DNA of 64,000 nt from Actinoplanes sp. TBRC 11911 (GTDB lineage: Bacteria > Actinomycetota > Actinomycetes > Mycobacteriales > Micromonosporaceae), in the NCBI RefSeq assembly GCF_012933445.1, contig NZ_JABBNC010000008.1, positions 227,738-291,737 on the forward strand, in the 5' to 3' direction. Both the position numbers and the translations under genes were made by a program. The notes under the pieces were generated by a model. It worked only from the letters and a program-made list of their open reading frames with translations. It searched no databases and had not been told where the DNA came from. This document shows positions 42,957 to 52,100 of this stretch, in pieces. Each line of letters opens with the position of its first letter. Position 1 is the first letter of the stretch.

Positions 42957-43373
42957 TCAGTTCACGTAGACGACCGGTCCGTCTTCGATCGCGGCCAGCG
43001 TGGTGAGCGTGCCGAAGCTGTTGCGGTGGGTCAGCAGGGTGACCACCTTGTAGACGCCGGAGTCGTTGGCCGACTCCTTCTTCAGCGTGCCCGCCGGCAC
43101 GTTCAGCAGCTTGCTGTAGAGCTGCGACCCGTTGACCGCCTGCGTGCCGGTCGCGATCTCCTTCTCCTCGCCCGGCCCGATCGACTCGACGTAGGTCTTG
43201 ACCGTGAACTCACCGGCCAGGAACAGGGCCGCCAGCGCGCCGACGTCCCAGTCCGCCTTGATCTGGAAATCCCCGTCGGCGTCCACGACGCTGACGGGGG
43301 CGCCGGACGGGTCGATGATCTGGGCGGTGAAGGTGCCCGCGAAGAGCGCGTTGGGGAACTGGATGTCTGCCAT
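42957..43373 (-). CDS. unrecognised beta-rich protein next to SARP regulator
   Basis: 138 residues from ATG 43373; an earlier in-frame start would lie within the terminator hairpin upstream. The sequence is an alternating beta pattern (FAGTFTAQIIDPSGAPVSV, DFQIKADWDVGALAALFL, AGEFTVKTYVESIGPGEEK, VYKVVTLLTHRNSFG) resembling an Ig-like sandwich. It has no signal peptide, membrane segment or cysteine. I do not recognise the family. It follows the large SARP gene on the same strand after a terminator-like hairpin, and an ACTGCAC motif at 43415 resembles the local array units. Confidence 0.6.
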   Translation of the reverse strand: MADIQFPNALFAGTFTAQIIDPSGAPVSVVDADGDFQIKADWDVGALAALFLAGEFTVKTYVESIGPGEEKEIATGTQAVNGSQLYSKLLNVPAGTLKKESANDSGVYKVVTLLTHRNSFGTLTTLAAIEDGPVVYVN

Positions 43374-43379
43374 TTCTTC

Positions 43380-43412
43380 CTTCCCGCGACAGCCCTCGCT
43401 GTCGTCGGGAAG
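43380..43412. terminator. long hairpin between SARP and small gene
   Basis: CTTCCCG-CGACAGC, a CCTC loop, then GCTGTCG-(T)-CGGGAAG: a 14-bp stem with one bulge. It lies 29 bases beyond the SARP stop and just before the next start codon, so it may terminate the regulator mRNA or act as an attenuator for 42957-43373. Confidence 0.7.
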
Positions 43413-43440
43413 AGACTGCACCGCCACCCTTCCCACCTCC

Positions 43441-46260
43441 CTAGCCAGCGCTTAGCCGCGCCCGCCCGTGAAGTAAGTCGTCGAGCCGCCCCCGCACCCC
43501 GTCGGCGGACGGGTGACCGAGCTCGTCCAGCACATGCACGGCCCGCCGCCAGGCCGCCGCCGCACCGTCGGAATCCCCGGCGTCGGCTTGCGCGTCCCCG
43601 AGGGCCACCAGGGCGTTCCCCTCGTCGTACCGGTCACCGAACTCGGCGTACAACTCGATCGCCTCGCGGTAACAGGCGGCCGCACGATCGTACTGGCCGA
43701 GCTGATGGTGAATCCGGCCGAGACTGTCCAGGGTGTCGCCCTGATCGAAACGGTCCCCCGTCTCGCGCAGCAGCGCCAGACCCTGCGTGCAGTGATCCAG
43801 GGCCGCCTCGAGCCGGCCGAGCCGGGAATGGAACCAGCCGATCGCGTTGAGGGCGCGCGCCTGCCCGGTCCGGTTGCCGCCGCGGCGGAACAGCTCGAGC
43901 GCCGCGTACGCCTCGGGCAGCGCGTCGCCATACCGCCCCTGACTGTCGAGGAGCCACGTCATGGTCCGGTGCACGTGCCCCATGCCGGTGTGCTCGTCCA
44001 GCGTTTCGTACAGCTGCAACGCCCGCTGCAGGTGCTCGCGAGCCTCGTCGAGCCGATGCAGCCGGATGCAGGCGTAGGCGAGGCACCCCCGGCTGACCGC
44101 CTCGCCTCGCGGATCGCCCAGCCGCCGGGTCGCTTCCAGCGCCCGCTCCTGGATCGCTGCCGCGTCGTGCCAGTGCCCCTCCCGGTCCAGGAACTGCGTC
44201 AACGTCCAGGCGAGCTGCCAGGCATGGGTGTCGAAGCCGGCCCCGGCGGCGTGCCGGAGCAGCGCCAGCAACACCGGCTCCTCGGCGGCGAACCAGGCCA
44301 GCGCGGCCTGATGGTCGGCGGGCTGCTCGGCGCGGACCCCGGACGCGGCCGGTTCGAGCACGATCGGATCGTCGCGGAAGGGGTTCAGCATCCGGTCGGC
44401 GGCGTACGCCGAGTGCAGGTGGTGGTCGAGGTCGCGGCGCACCACCGCGCGCCGGTCACCGATCGGATGATATTGCTCGGCAAGCTCCGCGGCGTACGCC
44501 CGCAGCAGGTCATGCTGGGCGAACCGGCCCGGTGACCGCTCGGCGATGAGGTGCGCCCTCGCCAGTTCCCCCAGGTGGGCGCGCACCGACGCGACCGGCT
44601 CGGCGGCCAGACCGGCGGCGGCCAGCACCGAGATCTCCGGCCCGGCGTGCAGCCCGAGCAGCCGGAACAGCCGGGCGCCGGGCGAGGTCAGCCCGCGGTA
44701 CGAGCAGGCGAACACGGCCCGCACGTCGGTGACCAGGTCGCCGCCGTCGAACGCGTCCAGCCGCCCGTGCGCGCGCCGCAGATCGGCGGCCACCGCGGCC
44801 AGCGGGAACTGGGGATGGGCGGCGGCCTGGGCGGTCACCACGGACAGGGCCAGCGGCAGCCGGGCGCAGCGCGCGATGATCTCGTCGGCGGCGGCCGGCT
44901 CGGCGTCGACGCGCTGCCGCCCGAGCCGGTGTACCAGAAAATTGTGGGCCTCGTCCACGGTCATCAGGCCGACCGGCACGGTCCGGGCCCCGTTGATCGC
45001 CACCAGGCTGAGCATCTGATCCCGGCTGGTCACCAGGGCCATGCTGCCGGGCGAGGCGGGCAGCAGCGGCCGGACCTGTTCGGCGTCGCGCGCGTTGTCC
45101 AGCACCACCAGCACCCGTTTGCCGGCCACGATGCTGCGGAACAGGGCCGCCTGGCTGTCGGTGTCCGGGCCCACCCGCTCCGGCGGCACGGCGAACGCCT
45201 GGAGGAAGCCGCGCACCACCCGGCCCGGGTCGAGCGCCGGCCCGTTCGGGTCGAAGCCGCGCAGGTTCGCGTAGAGCTGGCCGTCCGGGAAATGGTCGCG
45301 TACGCGGTGTGCCCAGTGCACGGCCAGCGTGGTCTTGCCGACGCCCGCGGTGCCGGAGATCGCGGCCACCACGGCCCCGGCCGGCTCGTCCGGGAGCAGC
45401 ACGTCCAGCCAGGCCAGTTCGGCCTCGCGGCCGACGAAGTTCGCCGGGGCGTGCGGCAGTTGCGCCGGGACGGAAACGCGTGCCGGCGGCTCGGCCGGCG
45501 CCGGGTCGCCCTCGAGGATCCGCCGGTGCAGCCGCTGCAGCCCAGCGGCCGGTTCGACACCGAGGTCGTCGTGCAGCAGGCGCCGCACCCGCTGGTACGC
45601 GGCGAGGGCGTCGGCCCGCCGGCCGGTCCGGTGCAGGGCCAGCATGAGCAGCTCGTGCAACCGTTCCCGCAGCGGATGCTCGGCGATCAGCCGATGCAGT
45701 TCGTCGATCAGGGACGGGTCGGCGGCGATGCCCAGATCGAGATCGATGCGGTCCTGCAGAGCGGTGAGCCGGCGGTCGGCCATCCGGTCGCGCTCGGCGT
45801 CCAGCAGCGGGCTGGACAACCCGTCGCAGAGCGGACCGCGCCACAAGCCCAGTGCCGCCCGCAACGCGTCCGCGGCGGCCTTGTGGTCGCCGGCCTCGCG
45901 CGCGGTCCGGGCCGCCCGCAGCCCGGCCTCGAAGTCGTCGAGATCGAGGCTGTCACCGGCGAGCGCGAGGCGGTAGCCGGCCGTGGTCCAGGCCAGCCGG
46001 CTGTCCTGGGCACGGGCCGCGCGATGCGGTTCGAGCGTGCGGCGCAGCGCGGACACGTGCCGCTGCACCAGGTTGACCGCCGACCCGGGCGCCGCGTCAC
46101 CCCAGACGGCATCGATCATCGAGGCCAGACCGTACGGGCGGTCCCCCCGCACGAGCAGCACGCCGAGCACCACCTGCTGCTGCAGGGGGCCGAGGCGTAC
46201 CGGCTGCTGGTCGCGCCAGACCATGAGCGGGCCCAGCACGCCGTACCGCAAGCCGGTCAT
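43441..46260 (-). CDS. large AfsR-type SARP regulator (BTAD + NB-ARC + TPR)
   Basis: 939 residues from ATG 46260. The N-terminal OmpR-like DNA-binding domain (LRYGVLGPLMVWRD, LGPLQQQVVLGVLLVRGDRP) and BTAD (~100-245) precede an NB-ARC ATPase with P-loop ISGTAGVGKTTLAVHWAH (~300) and RVLVVLDNARDAEQVRPLLP. The last ~250 residues are tetratricopeptide repeats (e.g. ALNAIGWFHSRLGRLEAALD, LGRIHHQLGQYDRAAACYRE). It is the AfsR architecture, an ATP-dependent activator of secondary-metabolite genes. It is divergent from a small hypothetical gene, with a three-unit direct repeat between them, and is a candidate activator of the nearby RiPP pair. Confidence 0.92.
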   Translation of the reverse strand: MTGLRYGVLGPLMVWRDQQPVRLGPLQQQVVLGVLLVRGDRPYGLASMIDAVWGDAAPGSAVNLVQRHVSALRRTLEPHRAARAQDSRLAWTTAGYRLALAGDSLDLDDFEAGLRAARTAREAGDHKAAADALRAALGLWRGPLCDGLSSPLLDAERDRMADRRLTALQDRIDLDLGIAADPSLIDELHRLIAEHPLRERLHELLMLALHRTGRRADALAAYQRVRRLLHDDLGVEPAAGLQRLHRRILEGDPAPAEPPARVSVPAQLPHAPANFVGREAELAWLDVLLPDEPAGAVVAAISGTAGVGKTTLAVHWAHRVRDHFPDGQLYANLRGFDPNGPALDPGRVVRGFLQAFAVPPERVGPDTDSQAALFRSIVAGKRVLVVLDNARDAEQVRPLLPASPGSMALVTSRDQMLSLVAINGARTVPVGLMTVDEAHNFLVHRLGRQRVDAEPAAADEIIARCARLPLALSVVTAQAAAHPQFPLAAVAADLRRAHGRLDAFDGGDLVTDVRAVFACSYRGLTSPGARLFRLLGLHAGPEISVLAAAGLAAEPVASVRAHLGELARAHLIAERSPGRFAQHDLLRAYAAELAEQYHPIGDRRAVVRRDLDHHLHSAYAADRMLNPFRDDPIVLEPAASGVRAEQPADHQAALAWFAAEEPVLLALLRHAAGAGFDTHAWQLAWTLTQFLDREGHWHDAAAIQERALEATRRLGDPRGEAVSRGCLAYACIRLHRLDEAREHLQRALQLYETLDEHTGMGHVHRTMTWLLDSQGRYGDALPEAYAALELFRRGGNRTGQARALNAIGWFHSRLGRLEAALDHCTQGLALLRETGDRFDQGDTLDSLGRIHHQLGQYDRAAACYREAIELYAEFGDRYDEGNALVALGDAQADAGDSDGAAAAWRRAVHVLDELGHPSADGVRGRLDDLLHGRARLSAG

Positions 46261-46280
46261 TTCTCTGTCGTCTTTCCGCG

Positions 46281-46316
46281 AGTGCAGCGGGCACTGCACC
46301 GGGCGGTGCAACCACC
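46281..46316 (+). promoter_or_regulatory. three-unit 12-bp direct-repeat array between SARP and hypothetical gene
   Basis: Units AGTGCAGCGGGC, ACTGCACCGGGC and GGTGCAACCACC follow each other with no gap. The unit order and register match the array at 41829-41864. The array ends 48 bases before ATG 46365 and starts 20 bases before the SARP start on the other strand. Confidence 0.6.
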
Positions 46317-46364
46317 CCCGACACGATCAAGACAGGTCACCCACCACCACGAAGAGGAGAGATC

Positions 46365-46802
46365 ATGTCTCATACCGTGCAACGCCGCGTCGACCGGGAA
46401 ATCACGGCATCCGACGGCGACGGCTGGTACGCCTCGGCAGCATCCGGACCGCCGGCCCTCAGCGGCGGGATCAACGCGTCGGCGCTCGCCTTCGTCCAGT
46501 CCGTCGAGGGTTCGGACGGCGTCTTCGTCCGCAGCCTGGTGGTACAGACCAACGCCGACATCCACAATCCGCGCATCTTGACCGGAGTGCGGCTCGGCAT
46601 CTCGGTGGACGTGATCGACGGCCAGGGGATCACGCTGGTCACCTACACGCACGTCGGTTTCGCGGGCGGGTGGTTCGACCCGCGGGGAAACGATCGGGCG
46701 TACTCGTGGATCGACAACACGCTGATGCCGGACGCGCGCCTGAACCGCATCGACCATCTGCGCATCCGGTTCGCCAGCATCGCGTGCGCGCGACTGCGGT
46801 AG
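46365..46802 (+). CDS. unrecognised conserved-looking cytoplasmic protein
   Basis: 145 residues from ATG 46365 (GAAGAGGAGAG ribosome-binding site). It is predicted mostly beta: FVRSLVVQTNADIHN, LTGVRLGISVDVIDGQGIT, VTYTHVGFAGGWFDPRGNDR. There is no signal peptide, cysteine pair near the N-terminus or membrane helix. Family unknown. The preceding direct-repeat array suggests SARP control, which ties it to the same regulon as the small BTAD gene. Confidence 0.6.
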   Translation: MSHTVQRRVDREITASDGDGWYASAASGPPALSGGINASALAFVQSVEGSDGVFVRSLVVQTNADIHNPRILTGVRLGISVDVIDGQGITLVTYTHVGFAGGWFDPRGNDRAYSWIDNTLMPDARLNRIDHLRIRFASIACARLR

Positions 46803-46822
46803 GCGGGGCACGGCGATCGCCC

Positions 46823-48664
46823 CTACCGTCCGCCGACGGCCGGCAACGCCAGCGCCAGACCCGCCCCGCCGTCGACGAACATCAGCCCCAGCCGCTGGAA
46901 CGCCTCGAACATCCGTCGCACGGTCTCGGCCGGGAGATCGAGCCGCTCGCGCAGGACGGCGGGCTTCACCGCGCGGTCGCTGCACGCCGCATAGACGTCC
47001 GCGGCCGGTCCCTCGAAGGTGAAGGTCCCCTCGCGTCCGGGCCGTCGTCCGTCGTAGACGCGCAGATAGCCCGGCGCCGACCAGAAGACTAGCACCGGCC
47101 GGCGATCCCCCTGCCAGGCCTCCTGCCAGCCTTTCACGGCAAGACCCAGTTCCCGGTACGCCTCGGCAAGGTCAGCGTCCGGCGGGTCGTACTCGAAGAA
47201 GTAGGCCGCCTTCGCCAGGTCGACGCGATCCGGGTAGACGTAGCCGTTGCTGGCCTCGGGCCGGAACGTCCCGGGGACCGCGTCGTCGAACAGCGGGCTG
47301 AACCGTTCCAGCCAGATCGGCCCCGCGGCGTCCGGCGGTTGCAGGTGCGCCAGGTGCGGCATGATCGCGGCCTGCTCCGCGTAGTCCCCCGGTGTCTCGC
47401 CCGGAAATCCCCACAACACGTTCCAGGACGCGCCGATGCCGTGGTAGCGGGCCCATCGCAGCAGGTTGATGTTCTGCGCGGCGGTCGTGCCCTTGCGCAT
47501 CAGCGCGAGCACCCGCGAGCTCAGCGACTCCAGTCCGGGCTGGATCCGGCTCACCCCGGCGCGCGCCAGCAGTCCCACCTGGTCGCGGCTGAGGTTGGCC
47601 TTCACCTCGTAGAACATCTCGTAGCCGCGGCCCTGCGCGACGATCCGGGGGAACAGCGTGCGCAGGTAGCCGACGTCGAGGATGTTGTCGACCGCGGCGA
47701 ACCGGAAGCTGCCCCAGCGCCGGGTCTGCACGGCGAGCTCGTCCAGCACCCGGTCCGGCGACTTGCTGCGGAAAGCCATGGTCGTCCCGTTCAGCCCGCA
47801 GAACGTGCAGTGATGCCGCGCGCCCCACCAGCAGCCGCGGGCGGTCTCGACGGGGATCCACACCCGCGCACGACCAGTCTTGTCCGCGAGGCCGAGCCGT
47901 TCGGAGCGCTCGAAGAACTCGCCGTAGTCCGGGACGGGTAACGCGTCGAGATCGTGCAGCGGCGGCGCGGGCGGTGCGGGCTTGCCCGAGCGGCTGATCA
48001 CCCCCGGGATCGCGGCCGGATCGTCGCCGGTGGCGAGCGCCCGCAACAGCCGGGGGAAGGCCTCGTCGGCCTCGCCGCTGACGGCCAGGTCGACGCACTC
48101 GACGGTCCGGACCAGCTCGGGACCCATGACACCCTCGAAGGCCGCGCCGCCGAAGACCGTGACGAGATCGGGGTGGCGTTGCTTGAGGCGGCGGGCCAGC
48201 GCGAACGACGCGGTGCTCTGCTGGAAGACGCAGCTGAAGCCGGCCACGCCGACCTCGTCCCACGGATACGAGACGACCAATTCCTCCAGGTACGCCGGTA
48301 CGACGTCGCGACGCAGCGCCGGCAGCCGTTCCCGCAGCGGCCCCAGGTAGGCCAGCTCGTCGCCGAACGCTTCGAGCAGGCCGGAACCCGGGTCGGGCGC
48401 ATCGTCACCGAACGCGGCGGCGGAGAACAGCCACTCCCCGACGAGACGGCCGCGATGGTCAGCCAGCAGGGCGTACTGCGCGGGGCCGATGCGCGCGGCG
48501 AGGTCGAGGTTGGCGTGCAGGGTGCCGGCCGGGAAGCCGTGCTCGCGGGCGATGGCGGCGAGCAGGCCGGCCTGGATGGACGGCCGGTCGGCTGCCAGGA
48601 ACGGCATCGACACGACCACCACTTTGGGGCGCGCGGACGCGTCAGCGCGGCTCGTAGGGTTCAC
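46823..48664 (-). CDS. RiPP-maturation radical SAM C-methyltransferase (B12-type)
   Basis: 613 residues if GTG 48664 inside the end of the precursor gene is used; longer starts add a Cys/Arg-rich non-family leader. The N-terminal cobalamin-binding-like Rossmann region has VVVVSMPFLAADRPSIQ, FSCVFQQSTASFALARRL and TVFGGAAFEGVMG. The radical SAM core carries CWWGARHHCTFCGLNG, the spaced cysteine motif typical of ribosomal-peptide maturation radical SAM protein 1 (TIGR03975-like), then FRSKSPDRVLDEL and the GFPGET segment. The C-terminal ~120 residues resemble a wHTH-like recognition domain. Family members methylate unactivated carbons in peptides using SAM and B12. A 23-base overlap with the precursor gene ties the two together. 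Confidence 0.88.
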   Translation of the reverse strand: MNPTSRADASARPKVVVVSMPFLAADRPSIQAGLLAAIAREHGFPAGTLHANLDLAARIGPAQYALLADHRGRLVGEWLFSAAAFGDDAPDPGSGLLEAFGDELAYLGPLRERLPALRRDVVPAYLEELVVSYPWDEVGVAGFSCVFQQSTASFALARRLKQRHPDLVTVFGGAAFEGVMGPELVRTVECVDLAVSGEADEAFPRLLRALATGDDPAAIPGVISRSGKPAPPAPPLHDLDALPVPDYGEFFERSERLGLADKTGRARVWIPVETARGCWWGARHHCTFCGLNGTTMAFRSKSPDRVLDELAVQTRRWGSFRFAAVDNILDVGYLRTLFPRIVAQGRGYEMFYEVKANLSRDQVGLLARAGVSRIQPGLESLSSRVLALMRKGTTAAQNINLLRWARYHGIGASWNVLWGFPGETPGDYAEQAAIMPHLAHLQPPDAAGPIWLERFSPLFDDAVPGTFRPEASNGYVYPDRVDLAKAAYFFEYDPPDADLAEAYRELGLAVKGWQEAWQGDRRPVLVFWSAPGYLRVYDGRRPGREGTFTFEGPAADVYAACSDRAVKPAVLRERLDLPAETVRRMFEAFQRLGLMFVDGGAGLALALPAVGGR

Positions 48665-48905
48665 CGTCGCCGGGGGGAACGTGCGGTTTCGGCTTCGGCG
48701 GTAACATCGGCCCCACGCGCCAGCTCGGCAGGTCATCCGGCGACCCGTACTCGGTAGACTCGGGCGACTCGTAGTTGAGCAATTTCCGGGCGCCGGACTG
48801 CCACGTCAACAGCAACAGCTCGCGGTCCTTCTTCGACAGGTTCTTGGCGGCCGCGTGTACGCCCACGGACATCTGGTTGAAGTGCGCCTCGGTACGGTCA
48901 GTCAC
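48642..48905 (-). CDS. candidate RiPP precursor peptide
   Basis: 87 residues from GTG 48905, preceded by GGGGGGAGG at ideal spacing. The N-terminal two thirds form an amphipathic leader (HFNQMSVGVHAAAKNLSKKD, LLLLTWQSGARKLLNYESPE). The C-terminus is short, proline-rich and charged: GPMLPPKPKPHVPPGDGEP then YEPR, a plausible core. There is no cysteine, so thioether or lanthionine chemistry is excluded. The radical SAM gene begins inside its last codons, the usual layout of a precursor and its modifying enzyme. No protease or exporter is adjacent. An alternative is a small carrier or recognition protein for the enzyme. Confidence 0.65.
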   Translation of the reverse strand: MTDRTEAHFNQMSVGVHAAAKNLSKKDRELLLLTWQSGARKLLNYESPESTEYGSPDDLPSWRVGPMLPPKPKPHVPPGDGEPYEPR

Positions 48906-48960
48906 GGGAACCTCCCCCCATCCCCTCCAAGCTGACGGCTGAGCAGGCCCGGGTCAACGG

Positions 48961-48977
48961 ACTGACGGCAGACTGAC
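48961..48977 (-). promoter_or_regulatory. 11-bp direct repeat upstream of the RiPP pair
   Basis: ACTGAC occurs at 48961 and again at 48972 (GTCAGT on the gene strand), 11 bp apart and ~56 bases before the precursor start codon. A related CTGACGG lies at 48932. The spacing fits SARP-type heptamer repeats; the target regulator is inferred. Confidence 0.4.
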
Positions 48978-49180
48978 ACGCCGCCGTGCCCATTGACGGG
49001 GGCTTACCCGAGTTCGCCGGGTTCGGCGCATCGCGCGCATCGCCGAGGCGGCGCGCCTTCGGATCTGGACGTTGCCCGGTCGGCGACGATCGTCCGATGT
49101 AAAGGCCGGAACGGCCGAGCGCCCGCGTGCGATCGGCGTGAGTAAATGTCTCCCAGGACGGCTTTGGGGAGGCGGTTCCG

Positions 49181-52100
49181 GTGCGCCATTTCACGACTTT
49201 CCGGCAGCGCGCGCTGCTGATTCTCACGCTCGTCGCGGCCGGGTTGTTCGTGCCGCCGCCAGGCCCGGCAGCTGCGGACGCCTGTTCGCCGCCGACCAAT
49301 CCGATCGCCTGCGAGAACACGAAGGCCGGCACGCCGAAGAGCACCTGGGACGTGTCCGGGGCGGGCAGTGCGGCGATTCAGGGCTTCGCCACCCAGATGA
49401 GTGTCAATGCGGGCGAGACGGTCAGCTTCAAAGTCGACTCCACCGCCACGTCGTACCGGCTCGACATCTACCGGATGGGCTACTACGGCGGGAACGGCGC
49501 ACGGCTCATCACGACGGTCAACCCGGTCGGGCGGCAGAACCAGCCGGACTGCGTCGTCGCTCCCTCGACCGGCCTGGTGGACTGCGGCAACTGGGCGGTC
49601 TCGGCGTCCTGGGCGGTGCCCGCCACGGCGGTGTCCGGCATCTACTTCGCGCGGCTCGTGCGCACCGACGGGACGTCCGGGGCCAGCCACATCGTGTTCG
49701 TGGTGCGCGACGACTCCAGCCACTCGGACCTGCTGTTCCAGACCTCGGACACCACCTGGCAGGCGTACAACCAGTACGGCGGGAACAGCCTGTACGTGGG
49801 CTCGCCGGCCGGACGGGCGTACAAGGTGAGCTACAACCGGCCGGTCAGCACGCGCGGCACCGGCGCCGAGGACTCGGTGTTCAACGCCGAGTATCCGATG
49901 GTCCGGTTCCTCGAGGCCAATGGATACGACGTCAGCTACTCCTCCGGGGTGGACACCGACGCGCGGGGGGCGCTGCTGCGCAACCACAAGACGTTCCTGT
50001 CGGTCGGGCACGACGAATACTGGTCCGGCACCCAGCGGGCCAACGTGGAGGCGGCCCGCGACGCCGGCGTCAACCTGGCGTTCTTCAGCGGCAACGAGTC
50101 GTTCTGGAAGACCCGCTGGGAGGCCGCGGCGGACGGCTCCGGCACGCCGTACCGCACGCTCGTCGCGTACAAGGACACGCACGCCAACGCGCCGATCGAC
50201 CCGACCGGTATCTGGACCGGCACCTGGCGGGATCCGCGGTTCAGCCCGCCACGCGACGGCAACCGCCCGGAGAACGCCATGACCGGCACGATCTTCAAGG
50301 TCAACGCGGGCACGGTGAACCTGAAGGTGCCGGCCGCCGACGGCAAGATGCGGCTGTGGCGCGGCACCACGGTGGCCACCCAGGCGGCCGGCGCGACCGC
50401 GACCCTGGGCACCGACGTCATCGGCTACGAGTGGGACCAGGACGCCGACAACGGCTCCCGCCCCCGCGGGCTCGTCAAGATGTCCACCACCAACGCGAGC
50501 GGCGTGCAGATCCTGACAGACTTCGGTTCCACGTACGCCTCCGGCAGCGCCACCCACAACCTGACGCTGTACCGGGCGCCCAGTGGCGCGCTGGTGTTCG
50601 GCGCCGGCACCGTGCAGTGGTCCTGGGGCCTGGACAGCAACCACGACCGGGGTTCCGGCGCGGCCAGCACCCCGATGAAGCAGGCCACCGTCAATCTGTT
50701 CGCGGACATGGGCGCGCAGCCGGCCACCCTGCAGTCCGGCCTGACCCTGGCGAGCGCGTCCACCGACACCGTCGCGCCCTCGGTGAGCATCACCAACCCG
50801 GCGAGTGGGGCCACCGTGCAGGCCGGGCAGGCGTACACCATCTCGGGCTCGGCCACCGACACCGGCGGCGGCGTGGTGGGCGGCGTCGAGGTGTCCACCG
50901 ACAACGGCACCAGCTGGCATCCGGCGGCCGGGCGCGGCGCGTGGACGTACACGTGGACCCCCGGGAACGCGGGCGCCACCACGATCCGGGTGCGGGCGAG
51001 CGACGACAGCGCGAACGTCGGCGCGGACGCGAGCGTGCCGGTCACCGTCGGCGCGCGCACCTGCCCGTGCAGCATCTGGAGCTCGGGCGCCACCCCGTCC
51101 ACCCCGGCCGACCCGGACGGCACGGCCACCGAGGTCGGCATCAAGTTCCGCGCCGACGTCGCCGGGCAGGTCACCGGGATCCGGTTCTACAAGGCGAGCA
51201 CCAACACCGGCACCCACGTCGGGCATCTGTGGACGACCGGCGGCACCCAGCTCGCGAGCGTCACGTTCAGCGGTGAGTCGGCCTCCGGCTGGCAGCAGGC
51301 GAACCTGTCCAGCCCGGTGACGCTGACACCCGGGACGACGTACGTGGTCTCGTACTACGCGCCGAACGGCCACTACGCCGCCGACGCGGGCTTCTTCGCC
51401 GCGCAGGGGGTCGACAGCACGCCGCTGCACGCCTTGCGGGACGGGCTCGACGGCGTCAACGGCGTCTACAAGTTCGGCACCGGCTTCCCGACCGTCGCGT
51501 GGGAATCCGCCAACTATTGGGTCGACGTCGTGTTCGCCACCGGCGGCGGGGCGCCGGACACCACCGCGCCGACGGTGACCACGCGGACGCCCGCGTCCGG
51601 CGCCACCGGGGTCGCGGTGGGCACCACCGTCACCGCCGGATTCAGCGAGCCGGTGAGCGGCGTGGCGATGAGCCTGAAGACGGCCGCCGGGGCGACCGTC
51701 GCGGGCAGCGTCAGCGGCAGCACGTTCACGCCGGCCGCGGCGTTGACCGCGAACACCACGTACACGGTCACGGTCAGCGGGGCCTCGGACAGCGCCGGCA
51801 ACACCATGACGCCGACGTCCTGGTCGTTCACCACGGCGGCCGCGGGAGGGGGCGGCTCGGGGTGCCCCTGCACGATCTGGCCGGCCACCGCGACGCCGGG
51901 CACGCCCGCCGACTCGGACACCGTCCCGATCGAGGTGGGCACGAAGTTCCGCACCGATGTCGCCGGCACGGTCAGCGGCGTGCGCTTCTACAAGGGCAAC
52001 GGCAATTCCGGTACGCACGTGGGACACCTGTGGACGTCGACCGGCACGCTGCTCGGGTCCGTCACGTTCACCGGTGAGACGGCGACCGGCTGGCAGAGCG

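Noticed and set aside
44551..46581. 676-residue + strand open frame opposite the AfsR-type gene
   Set aside because: Antisense shadow; the minus strand has unmistakable BTAD, P-loop and TPR motifs.
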